Made by a program: the position numbers and the translations under genes. From the NCBI GenBank assembly GCA_940337035.1, contig CALNHX010007578.1, positions 1 through 64,000 of the forward strand: 64,000 bases of DNA. The letters run 5' to 3'. The DNA is from Agriotes lineatus. Its lineage: Eukaryota > Arthropoda > Insecta > Coleoptera > Elateridae. Below the pieces are notes generated by a model. The model worked only from the letters and a program-made list of their open reading frames with translations, had not been told where the DNA came from and ran no database searches. The first letter of the stretch is position 1. Each line of letters begins with the position of its first letter. Shown here piece by piece: positions 33,767 through 41,831 of the stretch.

Positions 33767-34855
33767 ACTGGCAACGATATCTATGAAATCATGAAGCGGG
33801 ACATCGATAAATTCGATACTTTCGATTATCTTGAAAATAACATTTATAACATTCCTAGAGTAAACGAGAAAGTCGTTGGTATAATGAAAGATGAGGCTAA
33901 CGGTAAAATTATTACAGAATTTGTCGGCCTAAAGTCAAAAATGTATAGTTTCCTTATAGACGGTGAAGACCCTGTTAAGAAAGCAAAAGGGATAGTATCT
34001 AGAGTTGTTAACCCTTCAGTACCCGTTTACGGTCTGTGGGACCGAGCAAACACATGATGCAGTATATTACTTAATGTTCTAGCGTTAGTTTACCGCCCAT
34101 TTTACTACCTTCCTATATATTGCCATTGAAGATCCGTATGCAGTTTTGAGTTCGTGCGTGCAGTGGTTTAAAAGTTATTTATAATTTCGGTTTCAGAGAC
34201 CGAAGCGGGTACCCGAGTTGTTTTTATTTTTACCTTTGATATACGACTAATGTGAGAAGAAGGAAGTATTTTCTGCATTTTTAGTAACACTGTTATACTA
34301 AAACGTTATTATAGTCATGGCAGATTTTATGAGAAAGAACAGGCGCGACTAGAAGAGACGATGCGAGATATAATAGCGGAGGAGGATGTCGACAACGCGT
34401 TTTATGATGATCTGCCATCGTCTGACGAAGATAATTTATTAAAAACTAGGGAAATGAACAGTGACACTGAACATGAAATATCTGATTATGAAGACGTTAG
34501 TGAACAAGAATCTAATGCCATAAGATATCTCATTATTTTTATGGAGGTGGCAGAGGGTGTCGGTCTGCGAGACCGGTGCGGGTACTGATGTCTTACAATT
34601 TTGAACGGGTACTGGAGGGTTAAAAAGACTTTATGCTTTGAGGATTATTTAAAATGTTTGTTTAGTAGCAACGATGCTGATGGCGATGATAAGGGCGTGG
34701 TGTTAGTAGATCAACAAGTAATTAGGTCAACTCCACATAGTGTATACAGTATAAAACAAACAAAAGTAGCTCTTAGTAATTGTGACGATAAAAAGTACAT
34801 TTGTAAAAACCATATAGATACCCTTCCTTGGGGTCATTATTCTTTAAATTCGTAA
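33767..34855 (+). pseudogene. polB: Polymerase B C-terminal region, interrupted
   Basis: After the TAA at 33764-33766 the same frame stays open to 34007 (with VVGIMKDEANGKI and LKSKMYSFLIDG, typical of the Polinton polymerase thumb). A 608-bp piggyBac-like insertion (34012-34619) then interrupts it. Polymerase-like sequence resumes beyond it to 34855, ending DTLPWGHYSL, the usual Polinton polymerase C-terminus. The insertion is flanked by duplicated TTAA, so it post-dates the element. Confidence 0.88.
34012..34619. mobile_element. piggyBac-like MITE in polB
   Basis: TTAA at 34008-34011 and 34620-34623 flank ends CCCTTCAGTACCCG and CGGGTACTGGAGGG (13 of 14 bases complementary). Subterminal words GGTCTGTGGGACCG, GGTTTCAGAGACCG and GGTCTGCGAGACCG repeat inside. 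A 75-residue frame at 34361-34588 is acidic (DDLPSSDEDN, HEISDYEDVSE), like the N-terminus of piggyBac transposases, but no catalytic domain is present. Confidence 0.85.
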
Positions 34856-35149
34856 ATTTATGATGTTTTTGCTTTGTTTACATGTAATATGCGTGCTTTT
34901 TCGTTTAATGTTTGTTTATTATTATATGTAATATGTGTGTTTTCTTTTAAATACATGTATAAAAACTACTACTAGTTTTATTTAACAAAATTAGTTAAGA
35001 AAAATATGCGAATAAAAATTATGATGAGTGGTTGTATTAAGATGAGATGTTATATTCAGAAGCTCTGAAAGTGGGTGAAAGTGTAAGCTGAGATGCCATG
35101 TAAAGGTAAAAAAAAACATTTATTTTTGAAAAAACTATATTTTATTTGT

Positions 35150-35213
35150 TTAACTATCGATACATGTCATTAAACTTAAGATTAACTATCGATACATGTC
35201 ATTAAACACTTAA
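35150..35213. repeat. 32-bp tandem duplication downstream of polB
   Basis: TTAACTATCGATACATGTCA begins at 35150 and again at 35182, period 32. It lies in the convergent intergenic region between polymerase and tRNA/integrase, the segment also found at 26882-27032. Confidence 0.85.
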
Positions 35214-35240
35214 GATAGTCAAAACTTATAACTAATTAAT

Positions 35241-35250
35241 AAAAAAAAAA
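35241..35250 (-). terminator. Pol III-type T-run after tRNA
   Basis: The ten plus-strand As are ten Ts on the minus strand, two bases past the tRNA 3' end (intervening GTT on the plus strand). Such runs end RNA polymerase III transcription. Confidence 0.75.
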
Positions 35251-35252
35251 GT

Positions 35253-35338
35253 TGTCAGGTGTGGGATTTGAACCCACGCTCCCCATTAGGGAATTGGAGC
35301 TTAAATCCAACACCTTAGACCGCTCGGTCAACCTGACA
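35253..35338 (-). tRNA. tRNA-Leu (anticodon TAA)
   Basis: 86 bases. The 7-bp acceptor stem is perfect (TGTCAGG/CCTGACA). The D-arm is GACCGAGCGGTC-type, the anticodon arm TTGGATTTAAGCTCCAA carries loop anticodon TAA, and there is a long class II variable arm (TCCC/GGGG). The T-arm is GTGGGTTCAAATCCCAC. The A and B boxes are intact, and a T10 run follows. The first 11 bases overlap the last codons and stop of the integrase gene on the same strand. It looks functional and belongs, by position, to the Polinton. Confidence 0.93.
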
Positions 35339-36245
35339 GTGGAGTTTTCTTTATAATATCGGTAGACTTGATCCAGGAGGGTTCATGCAGACCCAACCAT
35401 TTAACGTAGAGTTTATTACCTTGACGTCGTAATACCTTTTCCACCAAATAAACGTTGGGTTGAAAAGTTTTCTGAAGTTCGTACTCGTAGAAGCCTCCAA
35501 GTATAGGTTGACCTGTCATATCTTCCAGTTTATATGTAACAGGGTTAGTTATCGAAATTTTTACAATTTTAAAATGCTCATTTGACCAATTAGCGGTATA
35601 ACCTTTAGCAAAAACATTTTTATATTTACTTATTCGAACTACATCGCCAACTTTTAAGCGATGAGGTCCGAAGATTTTTAAGTTATTATATACAGATAAT
35701 TTTGTCTTGGGAGTAACATCGATGGGTTTCATTTTTGTTGTGCGGTGTTTAGTGTTATTGTATTCGTCCGTTATATCAGGTAATATATCGATCCATCGAT
35801 ATTTACCTTGTAAACTAAATTTTTTATACAGCTTGTTTTTGATTGTTCTAATAACGCGTTCAGCAATTGCTGCTTTTTTTACACTGTACGACGAGTAGTG
35901 GTTGATATTATGTTGTTTCATTAATTTTGAAAATTCTTTGTTGTAAAATTCTTTACCGGGATCAGTTTGCAAATTACGCGGTATTCTACCGCTTTGTTTA
36001 AAAATATCTTTCATAGCTCGAACTATTTCACCGCTAGTTTTCGCCTTCACCGGTAGACACCATAGAAATTTCGAAAAACAATCGATAACTAGTAAAATGT
36101 ATTTGTATCCCTTATTGAATCTAGAATAGGGAATAAATTCTGCTAAATCGCTCTGCCAAAGATCATCGTAGCCCTTTATTATAGTTCTACGTCGTGGAAA
36201 ATTTCGTCTGACTGGTTTATATAATCCGCGAATGACTTGTTCCAT
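35328..36245 (-). CDS. Polinton retroviral-type integrase with chromodomain
   Basis: 305 residues starting at an ATG. The catalytic core has D33 (WQSDLAEF), D95 (LQTDPGKEF) and E129 (KKAAIAERVIRTIK), the DDE triad of RVE-family integrases. The C-terminus (YLVEKVLRRQGNKLYVKWLG) is chromodomain-like and may steer integration. It inserts the linear element DNA into chromosomes. The N-terminal zinc-binding domain typical of retroviruses is not evident, and the start may be shortened. The gene begins 7 bases after the stop of the fibre-like gene and ends inside the tRNA. The frame is intact. Confidence 0.95.
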   Translation of the reverse strand: MEQVIRGLYKPVRRNFPRRRTIIKGYDDLWQSDLAEFIPYSRFNKGYKYILLVIDCFSKFLWCLPVKAKTSGEIVRAMKDIFKQSGRIPRNLQTDPGKEFYNKEFSKLMKQHNINHYSSYSVKKAAIAERVIRTIKNKLYKKFSLQGKYRWIDILPDITDEYNNTKHRTTKMKPIDVTPKTKLSVYNNLKIFGPHRLKVGDVVRISKYKNVFAKGYTANWSNEHFKIVKISITNPVTYKLEDMTGQPILGGFYEYELQKTFQPNVYLVEKVLRRQGNKLYVKWLGLHEPSWIKSTDIIKKTPLSG

Positions 36246-36252
36246 TACAATT

Positions 36253-37050
36253 CTACTTCTTCTTGAGTATGTAATCAGTAGTCCAGTCTTGCAGTTGATG
36301 AATCTTTAAATCAATATCCTCTTCTAGTTTCTGAAGTTTATCTTGTATCGGTTTCAGTTGACCTTCCATAAACCAACCTAGATATTTTCTAGTAATAGCA
36401 TCATCAAATAATGCGGGTTCGGCTAATTTAACTATTTTCTTCTTATCAGCCGAATAATTACCGTCTGCGTCCAGAGTAATACAATTTTCGCGTATTTTAG
36501 TAGCTAATAATTCGCTTAGCTCTTTGAAAGTTTTAGATGTTGCGTCATCTACATACTGTTTTGCAGTAGAGAGGTTTTCGCTTTTATATCGACGAACCGT
36601 ATTTTCCAATAATTTTAAAGCTTTATTAATATCGTCAATTTTACTTTCAATGTATTTTTTATTTACAGCGTCATAGTCGTTCTTGGGCGCATCAACTTTA
36701 CTGATAACCTTATATCGTGCGTCGAAACTGGCAGTATTAGAATTAACTGTTAAGCAATTTGTTTTTGTTTCGTATTGACTCCTCAGCAAGTCCGCAAACT
36801 TGTTATCGGCATTTTTAAGATTGTCTTCTAATTTGTTTTTAATTTCGTTCGCAATATTATCTACATATTTTTTGGTTGCCGCATCGGTTTCGTTTAATGG
36901 ATGCTGAACATTAAGCAATCTGCGTTTCTCTATATTAAAATGATTGTCTGACGTTAGAGTGAATCCCATTCCGGGTGGACCTCTTTTAACGCCACCGCCC
37001 GGTGTAGAATGGTAACGACGTCCAAATTGATCAATACCTACCATAGGCAT
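36253..37050 (-). CDS. Fibre/spike-like coiled-coil protein
   Basis: 265 residues. Three related motifs recur: LNVQHPLNETDAATKKYVDN near residue 46, SKVDAPKNDYDAVNKKYIES, and VKLAEPALFDDAITRKYL. This P...D-A-(A/V/I)-T/N-K-Y pattern is common in trimeric phage and viral fibres, where it marks shaft repeats. Charged helical stretches lie between and after them. The Gly/Pro-rich N-terminus (PGGGVKRGPPGMGF) could anchor it to the capsid. It overlaps the DUF8207-like gene by 20 bases. A structural attachment role is inference from the motif pattern. Confidence 0.6.
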   Translation of the reverse strand: MPMVGIDQFGRRYHSTPGGGVKRGPPGMGFTLTSDNHFNIEKRRLLNVQHPLNETDAATKKYVDNIANEIKNKLEDNLKNADNKFADLLRSQYETKTNCLTVNSNTASFDARYKVISKVDAPKNDYDAVNKKYIESKIDDINKALKLLENTVRRYKSENLSTAKQYVDDATSKTFKELSELLATKIRENCITLDADGNYSADKKKIVKLAEPALFDDAITRKYLGWFMEGQLKPIQDKLQKLEEDIDLKIHQLQDWTTDYILKKK

Positions 37051-38170
37051 GATGTTGCATGAGTTTTAAAAATTTTACGCTTTTCGAAGGATTCTCAATA
37101 TAACCGGCTTCGTATAATTCTTCAACTATAGATATTATATCGTTATCATGACCAGTATGACCAATTAATTTTTCAGACCACTTTAATTGCAACTCATCAA
37201 TCAGTTCATGTACGTTGTTCCAATATTTATGTTCGATAAAGGTAGGAACCTCTTTATATAAACCACCTAAGAGCGGTTTCGTTTTATGTCTTACTGATTT
37301 GATGATACCTCCTCCTCCTCCTCCTATTCCTCCTCTACCTTCAGGTGGTTTATCTAACAGTGGTTTTAAAATGTTTGTGTATTTGGGTAATCGGGTTCCT
37401 TTAATTTGACCTGTTGTTTTATATTCTCGTCTATGAGCATTGGTACTTAGCATAATATTTTTATAGTTTCCTTTATCTTGCTGCGTGATTAAATTAAGAT
37501 CGGGGTTGTTCATTATCAGCAGTTCATACAATCCAGGTGTTCCTTCGTACTCATTACCTTTAATAACGAGATTTTTACCGCGTATATCTATTGGACTATC
37601 GCCGATTTTCCAATTACCAGCTTCAGGATCGTATTTAACGCCGTAAGTCGTGTCGGTAAGATGAGTCGTGTCATGTATCATCCTTTCTACGTATTCCCTT
37701 GGCAGTGGATCGTACTGATTTAGAAACGAATCGCCACCAGAGCTATCTAACAAAGTAGTAGAGTAATCATCAATTTGTTTGGACTCTTGCTCTTCTTCGC
37801 TAGCTGGCTGCGATTCTGCGATAACCGATGTGGGAGAAGTCTGTGTAAATGATGATGGAAATACTGTAGTACTCATCGGAGTTGAAGTTATAGACGGTGG
37901 TTTTTTTATTGGTAGCATTGATTTTAGAGACGCTATCGGCGTTGACGGTGGAGATAATTTAGGCTGCTGTTTTACTTCTTTCTTAAGATTTTTTGTTTTG
38001 CTTTTATCGTCGGCTACTATCTCCTTAAGCGGCTGAAGTAATGGCTTATACGTGGTTTGTAAAAACTTTTCGGTATAGAACTTTCCTCTTTTAAGCGCAT
38101 CATATTTCTGTTTGATTGTATTACGTACTTGTATTAGTTTTCGCTTTAAATGTTTATCTTTAGGATTCAT
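37031..38170 (-). CDS. Polinton-conserved protein, DUF8207-like
   Basis: 379 residues. The basic N-terminus is followed by a long Ser/Thr/Pro-rich linker (about 70-130) and a conserved block, YGVKYDPEAGNWKIGDSPID to GTPGLYELLIMNNPDL, which I recognise from Polinton and adintovirus genomes of insects. A Gly run (GIGGGGGGI) and a helical C-terminus follow. The function is unknown. Its place between ATPase and fibre-like protein suggests a virion role. Its start lies directly beside the AGGTC-repeat block at 38175-38640, which may hold its promoter. Confidence 0.7.
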   Translation of the reverse strand: MNPKDKHLKRKLIQVRNTIKQKYDALKRGKFYTEKFLQTTYKPLLQPLKEIVADDKSKTKNLKKEVKQQPKLSPPSTPIASLKSMLPIKKPPSITSTPMSTTVFPSSFTQTSPTSVIAESQPASEEEQESKQIDDYSTTLLDSSGGDSFLNQYDPLPREYVERMIHDTTHLTDTTYGVKYDPEAGNWKIGDSPIDIRGKNLVIKGNEYEGTPGLYELLIMNNPDLNLITQQDKGNYKNIMLSTNAHRREYKTTGQIKGTRLPKYTNILKPLLDKPPEGRGGIGGGGGGIIKSVRHKTKPLLGGLYKEVPTFIEHKYWNNVHELIDELQLKWSEKLIGHTGHDNDIISIVEELYEAGYIENPSKSVKFLKLMQHHAYGRY

Positions 38171-38174
38171 TGTT

Positions 38175-38640
38175 GTAGCAGTAGCTTAAAAAATAGGTCA
38201 GAAAACGGGTAAAAAACAAGTCTGAAAACAGACCAGAAAACAGATCAGAAAACAGACCAGAAAACAGGTCAGAAAATAGGTCAAAACAGGTCTACAACAG
38301 GTTAAAACAGGTCCAAACAGGTTAAAACAGGTCTACAACAGGTTATAACAGGTCTAAACAGCGTAGCAGTAGCTTGAAAAACAGGTCAGAAAACGGGTAA
38401 AAAACAGGTCTGAAAACAGACCAGAAAACAGATCAGAAAACAGACCAGAAAACAGGTCAGAAAATAGGTCAAAACAGGTCTACAACAGGTTAAAACAGGT
38501 CCAAACAGGTTAAAACAGGTCTACAACAGGTTATAACAGGTCTAAACAGCTGATAGTGTCGATTAGTGAATGGAACTAATGGGTCTACAACAGGTTAGAA
38601 CAGGTCTAAACAGGTCTAAACAGGTTCCATACAGCTGATA
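38175..38640. repeat. AGGTC-rich tandem repeat upstream of the DUF8207-like gene
   Basis: Two 188-bp copies (38175-38362 and 38363-38550) and a shorter third block are built of short units around AACAGGTC. The junction sequence CAGCTGATA.TGTCGATTAG occurs at about 38547 and 38633. Many units read AGGTCA at spacings of 4 and 6 bases. The array fills the space between the ATPase stop and the DUF8207-like start codon. Confidence 0.9.
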
Positions 38641-38666
38641 CTGTCGATTAGTGAATCGAACGAATG

Positions 38667-39368
38667 TTACACCACGTATATATAGTTTTCAAAATTTTTA
38701 CGATATCTCCCGTTCTGTAACTGATTGTCTTTGCTGATAACAATGAAACTATGTGGCTCTTTCCAACACTTTATACAAATGTTGCGAAATTTAGAAAAGT
38801 CCATATCTGTACCCACATGATCATTGTATACATGTCTTAAATTTAAATCGTCCTGTTTAAACAAAATTAACAAATTAAGATGATCCCGTATTAAATGTTT
38901 AGGTATGCGAGTATATGTCTGACAGAGATAGAAACAATCAATACCCTTATGTCTTCCCATACTAAAGTAATCTCTAATCTTGTCTTGTTCGCTACATGCT
39001 ATATCGTCAAAAACTATTACCGTATTTTGTTTTGCCTTATCCGGTGGAATTATACTTTCATTTTCCTCAAATGTATAATAGTCTAATCCTTTTATCGGTT
39101 TTAAAACTTTCGCTAAAAATTGATATTTTGACTGATATAGAGACTTACAATAAACATATACATTTTCAAATTTTAATCCATTCAAATCTTGAAGCAAACT
39201 GATCATAACGTTCGTCTTGCCGCACCCGCTAGGTCCGCAAATACCACATCTGATGCTGGAAGGTAACAATGGACCATTTTTATGAGATAGCTGTTCTTGT
39301 TGCGCAGAATCATTATAAAAATCAAAGTTTTCTACAGGCAACTTATACTGTTGCTTGACTATCTTCAT
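38667..39368 (-). CDS. Packaging ATPase (FtsK/HerA, A32-like)
   Basis: 233 residues, ATG start, intact. Walker A is GPSGCGKT at 45-52 and Walker B is VIVFDD at 117-122. The pattern of a short protein with ICQTY-like motif (CQTYTRIPKHLIRD) after Walker B matches Polinton and NCLDV genome-packaging ATPases. It would pump element DNA into the capsid. A TATA box (TATAAATA, 39405-39412) lies about 40 bases upstream. Confidence 0.93.
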   Translation of the reverse strand: MKIVKQQYKLPVENFDFYNDSAQQEQLSHKNGPLLPSSIRCGICGPSGCGKTNVMISLLQDLNGLKFENVYVYCKSLYQSKYQFLAKVLKPIKGLDYYTFEENESIIPPDKAKQNTVIVFDDIACSEQDKIRDYFSMGRHKGIDCFYLCQTYTRIPKHLIRDHLNLLILFKQDDLNLRHVYNDHVGTDMDFSKFRNICIKCWKEPHSFIVISKDNQLQNGRYRKNFENYIYVV

Positions 39369-39404
39369 TTTAACGAATGATGCAGCTAACGTAGAGCGTG
39401 TTAT

Positions 39405-39412
39405 TATTTATA
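39405..39412 (-). promoter_or_regulatory. TATA box for ATPase gene
   Basis: TATAAATA on the minus strand, about 37 bases before the ATG. It overlaps the end of the capsid gene. Confidence 0.6.
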
Positions 39413-40627
39413 CTCTTCTAACTTCGCCGGTAAGAGGATTGTACTCGATAATCGCATCATGTAGAATTAAGCAATAAGCTACAGTTCCGTTTGGAAAATC
39501 ACTGCGCGCTTCTATTTCTAATTTAACGTCAACGGTGGAATTCTTAAGCTTTTCTTTTTGCTTAGAACAATCGATTACGAAAATCGGTCGCTCTTTGAAA
39601 TCATCATATTCCAGCAGCACTGACGTATCTGCTCTATTGTAAAAAGCTTTATGAAAATTAGCATATTGACAATACGCCATATAATATTTATTTGCGTTGA
39701 AATCCAGATTCCAATTTTCATATGGATAAGTGTCGGAATTAAGATGAAGTTTAAGATTTGTGAGGTTGCTGTGAATAAAATCAGTAGCATTAGCGGTATG
39801 ATTATTTCGTTGACCTTTTTGAAAGGTAACAAGTGCCCATCGCGGTTTTTCCAATTGATTGGACGTTCTAATAGGCCAAGCATCTGTCTGCGAAGGCTTG
39901 AGTGCAGGTAATTCGTACAATTCCCATTGTCGAAAGGGAACAGAAATTGTAGCATTTTGATTGATGCGATTATACAAGCTTAATTTTGCAGCATCGCTAG
40001 GTATTATATGTGGAACTTTCCAATGAATTTTCGTTAGGGTTATCTTTGCTGTATTAGTATCTCCACTGAAACAGTCTAAATCGGTACGAGATCGTATGAG
40101 TATCAGCTCTTGACGCATATTTATTATCGCTTGCTTATAATCTTCGGCAAAGCCAAAAATGTGTTTTAGAGGAATTGCAACCGCAAAACTCTTTTGCTTT
40201 TCATCTATGCGGTGTTGTATTTGCAAAGTTGTGTTTGTTGCCGGTTGCCATCCAGCCGGTGCTAATGCACTAGATTCATTTGTCGTATAGGACGCATATC
40301 CTTTAATCGCACTGGTGATACCTGGTAATCTACAAACATCAATTTTTAACGTATCTCATCGAATAGGAAACAAGCGAAATTGTTACTTAAATTAAAAATT
40401 TTCTTCTCCTCAGTTACAGCAATTTTACCCTCCACATAGATAAAACTTTCACACACATCGGTTATTAGATCTTGGCTCTGTATTAAAATTCTAATTTCGT
40501 CGGTATAATTAAAGGTAGCATTGCCATACGGCAGATACGTATGTAAATCTTCTTTTTCGATGGACTCGTCAAAGTTAATTTGACCGAAAACGTTTAGTTT
40601 ATTCGAAATTTTGTGTGGTTCACTTCT
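39408..40627 (-). pseudogene. Double-jelly-roll major capsid protein, frameshifted
   Basis: The C-terminal 272 residues (40226-39408, with the same frame open back to 40352) carry Polinton capsid words such as NLTNLKLHLNSDTYPYE, NLDFNANKYYMAY and a YCLILHDAIIEYNPL end. The N-terminal jelly-roll start lies in another frame at 40627-40346, with HTYLPYGNA, DEIRILIQSQDLI and ACFLFDEIR, then a TAA at 40346-40348. A small deletion near 40350 explains the break. No in-frame ATG precedes the N-terminal part, so the start is also damaged. This protein forms the hexon-like shell in intact elements. Confidence 0.88.
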
Positions 40628-40853
40628 TCATTTTAAGTCCCAATTGATGACTTAAGAAGTCACGTTCTTGACGTGTAAGCTTGACTCTGGTTTGAAACCT
40701 ATTAAACTTTACGCTGGATCCATACCTTCTTTTATACTTTTTCGTCGCAACTGTACTCCTCCGTGATTGAAAATTTTTTTGACAGTAATTACTACTACTA
40801 CTACTACTACTACTAGGGTTATTAAAATCGATCCCCATTTTCTTTGATTTCAA
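40620..40853 (-). CDS. Small basic Ser-rich protein
   Basis: 77 residues, with an eight-serine run (from ACT/AGT trinucleotides at about 40793-40815) and many Lys/Arg. It overlaps the penton 3' end by 32 bases and abuts the capsid gene. A core-like DNA-binding peptide is possible from charge and position, but no family was recognised. It could also be a spurious frame made by damage around the capsid start. Confidence 0.4.
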   Translation of the reverse strand: MKSKKMGIDFNNPSSSSSSSSNYCQKNFQSRRSTVATKKYKRRYGSSVKFNRFQTRVKLTRQERDFLSHQLGLKMKK

Positions 40854-41526
40854 GCAATATACTCGCCAATTCGTTTCCGAAATCTATAAGTTCACCCTTT
40901 TGATCGACGAAACGCAGCTCTATATTGTGTATTGTTTCGACACTCGCTTCTAAATATATAGGACTAAACGGTACAACATCCATACGATAGCCAGGTTCTA
41001 CACCTATACTAAAGCCGTATAAAATATGAGCAGGTAAATTATTACGATACGCTCCTTTAATAATGTTACATTCCACGTATACGTTTGTATGCTTAACGAT
41101 TTGAATGTCTAATTCGGAAGCGTGCTTTTTATCCGCTTAATATTGTAAAGGTTTAAAACCTAGCATATGCCCAATAGAATCTGGTTGTGAAAAATCCACC
41201 TCGTAAACGCTTTTAAATTCTACTTGTAGCGTAGAATTGTTTGCCCACAATCGAAAACTACCTTTAGGACTAATGTGATTCTCTAAATATTCGTTAAGGT
41301 GATCTATTTCGTATGAACCGTGTTGTATATGTATAGTTTGAGTTGTACCTTTATCGTCTTTGTAATAAAATTTGTCGTTTCCCTCGTGAATATTTTTAAT
41401 AGAATTACATCCGTAAAATCCTCTCAGAGCAACCAGATAACTTTTCTTCGGATCTAATCGTATCGGTTCGAGATTAGATGCCTCTAGTATATTACCTGCT
41501 CCTTCTAGTAAGAGTAACAGAGACAT
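40822..41526 (-). pseudogene. Penton (minor capsid) protein, with in-frame stop
   Basis: The first part (41526-41137, 129 residues, ATG start) reads LDPKKSYLVALRGFYGCNSI, SYEIDHLNEYL and SIGHMLGFKPL, matching the single-jelly-roll penton of Polintons. A TAA at 41137-41139 interrupts it. The same frame continues at once and later reads VECNIIKGAYRNN, PGYRMDVVP and FVDQKGELIDFGNE to 40822. Penton subunits would sit at capsid vertices. A TATA box at 41557-41566 precedes the gene. Confidence 0.85.
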
Positions 41527-41555
41527 AACTAATGTTCAGATGAGCTTAAGTTACG

Positions 41556-41831
41556 CTATTTATATAGAAAATCCAGACATAGATGTCCGCAAATAACGGT
41601 ATCAAATTTTTGTTTTCGTTCGTAGTTGTAAAAGATTCTACAACCTTTAAAATATCGAATAATTTCCACGGGTGGCTGTAAATCACCAAAACTATCGAAA
41701 TATTTTACTATAGATCCGCGCTTTTTATATGCTACCCAGTGTGTTCCCATCCCCTTTGCACTATCCAAATTTACAATACCGCTCTCGTTATGCCAAGGTG
41801 TTTTAGGTAGGTCGTCACACATTTTTTGCAT
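41556..41831 (-). CDS. Adenain-like cysteine protease
   Basis: 91 residues with the catalytic layout of adenovirus-type maturation proteases: H31 in GTHWVAY, D46 in YFDSFGDLQPP, and C81 in VICGHLCLDFLY. It would cleave capsid precursors. The frame starts within 17 bases of overlap with the end of the PLA2/core gene. The upstream gene ends LSDSDLIKYAKN, a stretch I would expect at the start of this protease, so a frameshift at 41815-41831 has probably split one longer protein or clipped the protease N-terminus. Confidence 0.85.
   Translation of the reverse strand: MQKMCDDLPKTPWHNESGIVNLDSAKGMGTHWVAYKKRGSIVKYFDSFGDLQPPVEIIRYFKGCRIFYNYERKQKFDTVICGHLCLDFLYK
41557..41566 (-). promoter_or_regulatory. 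TATA box for penton gene
   Basis: TATATAAATA on the minus strand, 31-40 bases upstream of the penton ATG, overlapping the protease stop. Confidence 0.55.

Noticed and set aside
38175..38640. CRISPR-like repeat array
   Set aside because: The units are short, degenerate and contiguous with no unique spacers, and the setting is eukaryotic. It is a tandem minisatellite.
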